Below are positions 49,032-57,600 of a stretch of 64,000 nucleotides of DNA, one piece after another. Source of the stretch: Tubulanus polymorphus (Eukaryota > Nemertea > Palaeonemertea > Tubulaniformes > Tubulanidae). Numbering within the stretch: the stretch's first letter is position 1; the number at the start of each line of letters is the position of its first letter. The translations under genes and the position numbers were made by a program. The notes below the pieces were generated by a model. That model saw only the letters and a list, made by a program, of their open reading frames with translations. It was not told where the DNA came from and searched no databases. The stretch lies in assembly GCF_964204645.1 (NCBI RefSeq), contig NC_134034.1:7995414-8059413 (forward strand). Reading direction: 5' to 3'.

Positions 49032-50400
49032 TTACACACACCATAGCAAGCATAACACAGTACTAAGGTTTTCCATGCAAGTTGAAAACAAAAAGAGACA
49101 AATAAGACTCTGAATGTATCTATATATGTGTTTGACAATATTACTTACTTTTAGATCAATATTTGGACAATAATTGTTTTTTGTAAGACAATTTAAATGC
49201 AGATAATGTGCTAAGGGATTTAAGATTTTTACTAAAACTATTCCACAACTTGGGTCCCTTTGATTTGAGAGAAAACATTCCAATATCAAGTCTAGAGTAA
49301 GGGGTGTGTAGGTCATATCGCTGCCGGGTGTTATACTGATGAATAGCCGAATTATTAGTAAATAAGTTGTCAAAAGATTTTGGAAGAGCATTTTTTGTTA
49401 TATAGGTACATGAGTTCGCCGATTTGGAAATTGGTGATGTCTTTTAACTTTAGTATCTTATTTTCTCGAAAAAGGGGAGAAGTGTTTTCTAGATAATCAC
49501 TCTTGGTAAGAGCCCTAATGGCCTTTTTCTACAGTAACGATAGACTATTAAGATTTGTAGGGTAATTCCCCATCCACGTTACAATATTGTAAATAAGGAA
49601 AAACCATTGAGTAATACAATTTAATCAATACATGTTTTGGCAAAAAGAATGATAATCTGCGGATGATACCAACACTTTTGGCAATTTTTTTGGCAATTGA
49701 TTGTATATGGGCTTTCCAGTTTAGATCCTCATCAACCTGAACCCCCAATTTGGACGATTTTACTTGTAGGATTTCGCTATTATCAATAAATATTCTAAAA
49801 TTAGGTCTTTTTCAAGCCCTACTAAAGACTATATAATGCGTCTTTGGTAGGTTTAGTGATAATCTATTACATACAAAGAAATCTGAGAGAATCTGGGTAA
49901 TCTTTCATTGTTAACAATCACCTGCAATAGAATTGGATTAATATGGCTAAAAAGTATTGGTATCATCTGCAAACATTAAATACTGAAAATTTTCAAATGC
50001 ATTTACACAGTCATTGATGTACAAAATAAAAAGCAGATGACCCAAAATTGATCCTTGAGGTATCCCACGTGTAATATATTTGAAATTACATTGTAGTGGT
50101 CCATTAAGCTAACAGTACGGTTATATACTAATTTTTCTAAAATCTTTGCAAATGAGGGTAATACAGAAATTGAACGATAATTGGAAAATATTTCATTGTC
50201 ACCACTTTTAAATATTGCTGATATCAACGCTTTTTTAAGAGCAACTGGTACTTTACCCGAGGAAAAACTAACGTTAAATATATAGGCTAAGGGCTTCGAG
50301 ATAATATCAATTACAGATTTAACCAGTTTAAAACTTATTTCATCAACAGCGCAACTGCCCTTAGGTTTGAAGATTTTTACAATATTTTCTATTTCTTCTG
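49032..50400 (-). pseudogene. LINE reverse transcriptase fragment (CR1/L2/Jockey type)
   Basis: From about 50400 leftward the minus strand encodes the RT start (SGKVPVALKKALISAIFKSG, NYRSISVLPSFAKILEKLVY). After a damaged middle it encodes the C-terminal thumb (GVQVDEDLNWKAHIQSIAKK, GIIRRLSFFLPKHVLIKLYY, YLQYCNV at 49548-49748). The YxDD catalytic box is not found. The 49032-49391 frame may be the 3' end. Endonuclease and 5' parts are missing. Confidence 0.8.
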
Positions 50401-50439
50401 CAATGACAGGTGCTAGAAATAGCGGTTCCTGAACTTCGC

Positions 50440-50556
50440 TGAAAAAGCTGAATCACTGAAACGCTGAAACGCTGAAATAAAAACGCTGAAATTTCAGGGA
50501 ATTTCTGAAAAACGCCGAAATTTCAGGGAATTCCCGAAAAACGCTGAAATCGTGCT
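50440..50556. repeat. Minisatellite with inner palindrome
   Basis: AACGCTGAAATTTCAGGGAA recurs with about 35-bp period; CTGAAATTTCAG inside each unit is a perfect palindrome. A CACTGAAACGCTGAAACGCT lead-in precedes it. Confidence 0.8.
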
Positions 50557-50592
50557 AGGTACCAACAATACACGTTTTGAAATATTTTCCGA

Positions 50593-50598
50593 GCCGGT
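50593..50598. repeat. 6-bp target site duplication (left)
   Basis: GCCGGT directly before AGTAATAGGG; identical to 52650-52655. Confidence 0.85.
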
Positions 50599-51001
50599 AG
50601 TAATAGGGAATATGTTGTTTCAGGCCAAAGGTCGAACGGTCGAGTTCATTAAAAACAAAACATTAAAAGTAATTTAAAACTATAATATATTTTCATAACT
50701 GTGTGCATTTTATATTAAAACTAAATATTTATTCTAAGATATCAATAATTTAAAAAGCATATTGTATTAAATCAATTGGTCGCTCCACTTCGCTACCGCT
50801 CCGCTCCGCGACCAATTGATTTATTTACAATACGCACATTCATATAATCAAATATATTCAAATAATAATAATAATTCTATTATTCAACTGAAATACACAC
50901 GGTTATGGAAATATATTATAGTTTTAAATTACTTTTAATATTTGTTATTAATGAACTCGACCATTCAACCTTTAACCTGAAACAACATATTCCCTATTAC
51001 T
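50599..51001. repeat. 403-bp imperfect palindrome at the left end
   Basis: Both outer ends read AGTAATAGGGAATATGTTGT inward, and the arms match through AAGTAATTTAAAACTATAAT and AAATCAATTGGTCGC. The apex (CTCCACTTCGCTACCGCTCC) is GC-rich while the arms are AT-rich. Arms differ at several sites, so the palindrome is not a cloning artefact of a single strand. Confidence 0.9.
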
Positions 51002-51441
51002 CTTAAAACATTCATATATATGGATAAAATATATATGAATAACATATAAATTGATAGATTATTCAATATAAAAGTGTGAGCAAAGTGTTAGTAAAAAAGT
51101 AACGAGTAATTAACGAGCTCTTATAAATAGATATATAGATATATTTTAAACATATTTCAATATTTATATTTGGTATGAGTTAGATTTTTAAACATTAAAA
51201 GTGTTAGTAAAGTGTGATTAAAATAATTAATATATAAATCATTAAATATTTATATTTATATGCGTTAAATTCTTATTTTCAATATAAAAAGTAACGAGTA
51301 ATTAACGAGTGAAATAATTCATATTTAAAACAGTGAATATTTATATTTATATGCGTTAAATTCTTATTTTATGTTTAAAAGTAACGAGTAATTAACGAGT
51401 TGATGAAAATATCAATTTTAATAACAAAATTACTTATAAAT

Positions 51442-51921
51442 ATGAATGAACAGATACTACATTTCAAAGATATTGATTTAAATGAATTAGAAAAATATTT
51501 TACAATTAAAAATTTCATTCCTATTAAAGATTTGATTAAAACTGCGCGTCTTCGTTTTCAAGTGAAAAATATTACTGAATTAGTGTTTAAAAATCATTAT
51601 CTAATGATAGAGTTATCGAATGATAAAGATAAAATCTTATTCAATACAATAATTCCAAAATTCACAACATTTGATGGAATAGATAAACATCTAATAATTA
51701 CAGATGAAATGCAATCACTTTTTAATGATGAAAGTACATTATTAAATCATAAAAAATTATTTTTACACTTACGTTATTGCCCATTCAGAGAATGCTATGT
51801 TATGTTTTTCAGATTACAAGAAAAGAGATTCATCCCTGACATTCCAAATGCGCAAATAACCAATAGCGCGAATAGAAATCAAAAAGATTTAAATAGAAAA
51901 ACAATAAGTTACTTTATCTAA
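51442..51921 (+). CDS. Unrecognised protein of the AT-rich element (~159 aa)
   Basis: The longest frame starts at 51400, but the ATG at 51442 (MNEQILHFKDID) follows ACTTATAAAT, close to the start signal used in the viral block, so I prefer it. The product is charged and Lys/Asn/Ile-rich because of base composition. Recognisable pieces are LFLHLRYCPFREC and KRFIPDIPNAQITNSANRNQ. No signal peptide, membrane segment or known domain. The last ~20 codons lie in the left arm of a large hairpin (51857-51990). Intact, hence young or maintained. Function unknown. Confidence 0.6.
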   Translation: MNEQILHFKDIDLNELEKYFTIKNFIPIKDLIKTARLRFQVKNITELVFKNHYLMIELSNDKDKILFNTIIPKFTTFDGIDKHLIITDEMQSLFNDESTLLNHKKLFLHLRYCPFRECYVMFFRLQEKRFIPDIPNAQITNSANRNQKDLNRKTISYFI

Positions 51922-51990
51922 TCCTAACTTATTTAACTTATTGTTTTTTTTATTTAAATCTTTTTGACTTCTATTCGCGCTATTGGTTAA
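51857..51990. repeat. 55-bp near-perfect hairpin over the ORF end
   Basis: TAACCAATAGCGCGAATAGA (51857 onward) to AACAATAAGTTA is mirrored by TAACTTATTG to TCTATTCGCGCTATTGGTTA (51934-51990) with only two or three mismatches or gaps and a 22-base loop. It spans the C-terminal codons and stop of the ORF. Confidence 0.92.
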
Positions 51991-52212
51991 CAAGAATTGA
52001 CTAGAATTCAAATAGATTTAACAAGAAATTCAATAACTTTAACTGTTAGTATCACTCTTGTATTATTTCATTGTTTCTCTTATTGAATAAGCCAACTAAC
52101 TAATATCACTCTTGTATTATCCTAGTCAAATGTAAAGAATTTACAATATCATACTTGAATGGATTAAAACATAAATTACTTCTGTTACTTCATTTTCAGA
52201 AATAAAGCATAA

Positions 52213-52320
52213 TATGTATTTAATACCATTAATACGTATTTAATACCATTAATACGTATTTGATACGTATTTAATACATGGTATTAGGGTATCTAATAGG
52301 GTATCTAATACATTGATACC
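52213..52320. repeat. Tandem repeat TATTTAATACCATTAATACG
   Basis: Two full 20-bp units followed by shorter GTATTTGATAC/GTATTTAATAC forms and their complement (GGTATTAGGGTATCTAATAG), giving further foldback potential. Confidence 0.75.
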
Positions 52321-52404
52321 TCAACCCCCCTTTTTATTAACTTTTATTTTCATACATTTCAACTAATATATTTTATATTTTCAGCTAATCTAACAGTTGA
52401 TTTC

Positions 52405-52593
52405 TTATTTTGAATCATATAATTTTTCATCAAGTTCATGAATATATTTATGAGTTTTTAAACTCTTTAAATTTTTATATCTTTTATTGCATATTTCACA
52501 GCATTTAATATTATTCAATCTATCTGAAATATAATTTATATTTTCTATTAATTCAGTGTATCTAATTTTACAGCAATCATAGAATTCTAACAA
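52405..52593 (-). pseudogene. C-terminal fragment with one C2H2 zinc finger
   Basis: The minus-strand frame encodes a coiled segment, then CCEICNKRYKNLKSLKTHKY, a C2H2 finger (C-x2-C ... H-x4-H), and stops. There is no ATG: the frame is open upstream to the element's right end, so the 5' part was probably lost in the internal deletion. The finger resembles those in the polymerase and VLTF3-like genes of the viral block. Confidence 0.5.
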
Positions 52594-52620
52594 CTGTTTT
52601 ATACTATAAATTGAAAAATA

Positions 52621-52649
52621 AGTAATAGGGAAAAATATTCCCTATTACT
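52621..52649. repeat. 29-bp palindrome at the right end
   Basis: AGTAATAGGGA and TCCCTATTACT flank a 7-base centre, so here too the terminal motif faces both ways. Confidence 0.9.
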
Positions 52650-52655
52650 GCCGGT
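52650..52655. repeat. 6-bp target site duplication (right)
   Basis: GCCGGT immediately after CCCTATTACT; partner of 50593-50598. Confidence 0.85.
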
Positions 52656-52771
52656 GTCCGCTGCTGAGTCCTGAACCGTGTTTTAGTCTCTACCTTCGGT
52701 TACAGAGACATGCATGGACAGTATGTGTGGAGTATACTTCTAGAGGGCCACTTGTTGGACAAATTAATTCG

Positions 52772-53510
52772 TATGGAATACCTCAAGGGCCATACGACTT
52801 ACGAGTTACGTTTTACGACTTACGAGTTACGTTTTACGAGTTACGATTTACGAGTTAAGTGTTGGAGTTTCGGTTCGCAAGAGTTCAAGGACAGTGGCCA
52901 CGTGGTAGGCATTTCACTGTGCGGGTGTATTATTAGATGAATAACTGTAACGATGATGGATGGCTGTATGCAGCCCAGTGTTTTCAATAAATAAATAAAT
53001 TTTTTTTTCTAAATTGATGAATCTTGTTCTAATTTTTAAAATCATTTCCAGCTAAGATCTAATGAAATATCGTTTATTAAAATCATCGTGCACGTAACGG
53101 GGCAGTCATCAGTCAGTGTGAAATGTATTTTCAGCATTTAATAGATTTTGAGAAGGTTCGCACAGCAGATGGCCAACGCGCAGATTTTCTGCCCTGTAAT
53201 AGACCACTGCAGTCGAGATTGATTCACTATGTACAATAAATTACTCTTATTATGCTGTTTGAAATGACAATTCGACTTCATTTTGAAACCCATTCTTTGA
53301 ATTACGCGCTTCGTATATCCGAAGCCAATTAGTGAAAAACGTGTAATTCGTAAAACGTAAGTCGTAAAACGTAAGTCGTAAATCGTAAGTCGTAAATCGT
53401 AACGTATTGTAGGAAATGAATAAGTAACTCGTAAAACGTAAATCGTAACTCGTAAAACGTAACTCGTAAAACGTAACTCGTAAGTCGTATGGCCCTTGAG
53501 GTATTCCATA
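52772..53510. mobile_element. MITE whose inverted ends contain a 7-bp array
   Basis: The ends are TATGGAATACCTCAAGGGCC and GGCCCTTGAGGTATTCCATA, flanked on both sides by AATTCG (52766-52771, 53511-53516). Next to each end is a run of heptamers, TACGANT on the left (TACGACTTACGAGTTACG) and CGTAANN on the right (CGTAAGTCGTAAATCGTAAG), i.e. the same unit inverted. The 144- and 100-codon frames over the right array are translations of the repeat. Confidence 0.8.
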
Positions 53511-53516
53511 AATTCG

Positions 53517-54594
53517 CTTGAAATCCGGATTTTTAATGCATACAGGCAGCATAATGAGGAAAACCTATTCACAAACCGTGCAAGCCAACTTAAACACTAT
53601 GCTCAATATTCCCTGCAAGACGCAAAATATCTTATTTGAACGTTCATGTATAAAACATGGAGCAACTTTTCTTTTGTCAACACGTTGATGGGCGACGGAC
53701 TATGGTATTCTCTGAAGGAGGTAAATTAAATTTGACAGCTAGTTATATAAATGATGCAGCTTTTGGACAAAAGGGATCTAACTAAATTTCTTTTTAATGC
53801 ACTGACACTGTGGAATGGAATGGATTGACCCCAATGGCATGCAGTAGGCCCCTACGTATGGGTCATACTGATTAGCGTCAACCAATTAATCTAAATCGGG
53901 CGAACCATTCAACAACTGTGAATAATTTATTTGCTGTGGCGTGATGATAATTAGTTTTTTTTTAAAGAAATGACATACCAACTGTTAGGAAAATGTACCG
54001 ATTCTTATTTTTAGACTACTACTGAATCTATAAAAGGAGGAGTCATAGACAAAGTTCATTTGCTTAGCTGGAGACACTTCTTGTCAAGTACATCATCTCA
54101 AGTACTGGGTGTTTTGTAAGTTTAATTTCAGTATTTATTTATTAAGTGCTGTTCCATCGGACCGCAGTGCTTTCAAACTAGGCCCACCCCATAGGCTATG
54201 TAGTCCAGGGTGTATTAGCCACTATTCTTTTATATCCTACTAAAATGAGCGCACCTTTTTCTATTTTTAGATTCAGGCTTAGAATGTGCAAATTCTTTGA
54301 GATACTGAGAAATCAGATGGCACCAGTAAACTTCAACTCCGAAATTTGCAGCAGGATAGCTGAACGACACAATTTTTAAAAATAAAATGGCTATTCGAAT
54401 GCTATTTCAATAATAACTTGATTCAACCAGAGAGAAATAAGTCAATTGTGGATGTACAGTACACGCACTTTTCTTCCCTGTTTCCTGGTACCTAATTTTT
54501 AGTCTTAAGCTTAGCGATATTCTAAGGTATGAGTAATTGTAAGAGTGGGGTTTCAGATCAGAGGTCGGGAGGTCGAGACACCACTCATCACCAC
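53517..54594. other. Flanking DNA between the MITE and the viral block
   Basis: Base composition is like the host and no supported gene is present. It changes abruptly to very AT-rich coding sequence at about 54595. Confidence 0.55.
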
Positions 54595-54619
54595 AAGTAA
54601 TTTTTTTTCCTTATAAATG
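54595..54619 (+). promoter_or_regulatory. Shared start signal, polymerase gene
   Basis: AGTAATTTTTTTTCCTTATA directly precedes AATGG. T-run at 54601-54608, TATAAATG over the start codon. Matches the other viral-block starts. Confidence 0.7.
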
Positions 54620-57600
54620 GGGGAGAATGAACACCAACCAGAAAATAATAATGTTAATGAAAATCAATATCATTGTCCATATTGTAAAAAATACATCGAT
54701 AAATCCCAAAAATCACGACATGAAAAATCTGCAAATCATATAAAAAATGTAATAGATTTTGAAACTCCAGAAAATTCCAATGAAAGAAAAGAACGATTAG
54801 AAAATATGAATGTGGATGAAATAAAATGTGAAGTTTGTAATGAATTTATAATAAAAAGGAATTATAATAGACATCTCAAATCACAAAAACATTATAAAAA
54901 TTTAAATAAAAATGTTTTAGGATCAGAATATTTTGATAATAAACCTCAACAAGTAAAAAAATCAACTTCAAAAACTAAATCCATTTCAAATAAACCTTAC
55001 ATGGAAAATGTTAGAAATTATATTGATTCACTAGAAATAAAAGATACAATTGAAATTTTAGAAACATTACATAGTAAAATTGGTCCTGCAGCTATTATAT
55101 TTAGATTTTTTAAAGGTACAACAATAGAAGATTATAGTAAATTTAATGAAATAATAGAAAAAATACTGGATTTGATAACAGATGTTGAATATCCAAAAAT
55201 TAGTATCTCTGGGAAAGTAAGTTTTATAAAGTCAGAAGAAAAGATGAATTATAATATTCAAACACTCTCTGAAGAAATAATTTCAAAAACACAAATAAAA
55301 GAGAAGTTAGAAAAAATATTAAATGAATTTAAACGTCATATTGAAGAAAGATATTTTGAGGGTTCTGGCTTAACATTGAATGAAATAATATATTTAGATT
55401 TAAATGTTTATAATACAAAAAGAAATAAAACATCAAAAAGTAATAAAATGTTTAAAAATGATTCAAACTTTACAACAGAAAAGGATATTAAAGCATCATC
55501 TTATATTAAATTACCATTTATAACAAAAGCAGTAATAAATATTCAAAATGAAGATAATAAATGTTTTCTATGGTCAATTATTAGTTGCTTACATCCATCA
55601 CAGGAAAATGTTTGTAGAATAACAGATTATCGGAAATATGAAACATTATATAAAATTGATCAATATCCAGTAACTATAAAAATGATTCCTAAAATAGAAA
55701 AAGTTAATAATTTAAAAATAAATGTATTCGAATTAATGCAATTACCAAAGACAAAAGGTGAAAATATTAAAGATTATACACTGGAAGCTTTATATTTAAC
55801 AGAATATTATGATGATGAAAATGCTATAGATTTGTTATATTATAAAAAAGATGAAAATGAACATTATATGTGGTTAAAACAAATTGATTTATTCTTTAGA
55901 ACAACAGAAAGTGATCATCATCGTAAAATTTATCTATGTAGAAAATGTTTATCTAAATTTATGACTGAGAATGCGTTACTAAAACATAAAGAATTATGTG
56001 ATAATAAAGATTTTTGTAAATTAATAATACCAACAGAAAAAGATTATAAATTGAAATTTACTAATCATAAATTTAAGAATATTGTTCCATTTGTAATTTA
56101 TGGGGATTTTGAATCGTTGAATAAAGAATTAACTAATCAAGATAGAAAAGAAATATATAACAAAAAGCAATTATTAAAATCAATGGATAAAGGAAATGAA
56201 TTAAATGAAGACACAATACAAGACCCACCAATTATAAATACAATTAAAAAAGTTCATCAAAGAGCTGCTGCTTATGGAATTTATATAAAATCAAATTATC
56301 CTGAATTATATGAAAGTCAATATATTTCTTTTAGAGGTGAAAATGTAGTTAATGATTTTTGTGATAAAATGATTGAATTAGAAAGTGATTTTGCAAAATT
56401 ATTAAACAAAAATAAAAGAATAGTTACGTCAAAAGAAGATGAAATTGATTTTATTATGCAACTCATTGTTGTTATTGTGAAAAACGTTTTTATTCATTTG
56501 ATAAAAAGTTAGAGATCATAATCATTTGAATTCAAAATATCGTGGAGCTGCTCATGAAGATTGCAATTTACAAGCTAAAAAAGTAAATTTCGTACCAATA
56601 TTATTTCATAATTTATCAGGATATGATACCCATCTATTTATAAAACAATTATCGGGAAAATTGGGCGCAATTAATCAAGAAATAGAAGAATATAATGCTA
56701 TGAATGAAGCAAATGTAAGAAAATATGATTTTGAACTATTAGCTAAAACATCTGAAAATTATATTTCATTTCAATTTGGTTGCATTAGATTTTTAGATTC
56801 TTATAGATTTCTAGCAAGTTCATTAGATAATTTATCAAAAAGTTTAGTTGATAATGATTTTATAATAACTCGATATTATTATCCAAATGACCAAGATTTT
56901 AAATTATTGAGATATAAAGGCGCAATTCCTTATTCATTTTATAAAACACACAATGATTTTAATGTAACAGAATTATTAAAAGATCAATTTTATGATCAAT
57001 TAAAAGAGGAGTATGTGAAAGACGAAGTTTTTAATAGAACATTAAATATTTGGAACCATTTTAAGATGAAAAATCATGGCGAATTAGTTGATTTATATTT
57101 AAAATCAGAGGTTATGATATTGGCTGACATATTTGAAAAATTTAGAGAAGTTAATTTGAATCATTTTAATGTTGATCCTTGTTATTGCTACTCTAGTCCT
57201 GGTTTAACCTGGCAATGTGGTTTAAAATATACAAATGTAGAATTAGATTTATTAAAAGAACCAGATATGGTTTTATTATTTGAAAAATCAATTAGAGGTG
57301 GAATTAGTGGTGTTATAGGAGATAGATATTTTAAAGCAAATGATGAATATAAATTATTATATATTGACGCCAATAATTTATATAGTTGGGCAATGATGCA
57401 ACCTCAACCATATAAAAATTTTATATTAACAGAAGTTGAAAATGGTGATAAAACTGATTGGGAAAGCGCAATTGCGAGTTTAAAAGATGAAGCACCAATT
57501 GGTTATTTCTTTGTAGTTGATTTAGAATATCCTGAAAATATAAAGTTTTAAACAAGAAACTTACCTTATTGCCCAGAACATTTAACTGTAGATGATAGTT

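Larger units (their letters stand above)
50599..52649. mobile_element. AT-rich 2,051-bp Polinton-like derivative with palindromic ends
   Basis: The element starts AGTAATAGGGAATAT and ends ATATTCCCTATTACT, a 15-bp inverted end, and is flanked by GCCGGT on both sides. A 6-bp duplication and 5'-AG ends are characteristic of Polinton/Maverick integration by a retroviral-type integrase. Composition is far more AT-rich than the flanks and equals that of the viral block at 54.6-64 kb. It holds one intact ORF, a zinc-finger fragment and several inverted repeats, but no polymerase, integrase or capsid gene. It is therefore a non-autonomous or internally deleted copy. Confidence 0.8.

Noticed and set aside
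53340-53490. CRISPR-like array
   Set aside because: Units are contiguous heptamers without unique spacers, and the genome is eukaryotic.
53138-53572. 144- and 100-codon frames rich in TYELRFT/YDLRFT repeats
   Set aside because: They are translations of the 7-bp TACGANT array of the MITE, open in several frames because of the repeat period.
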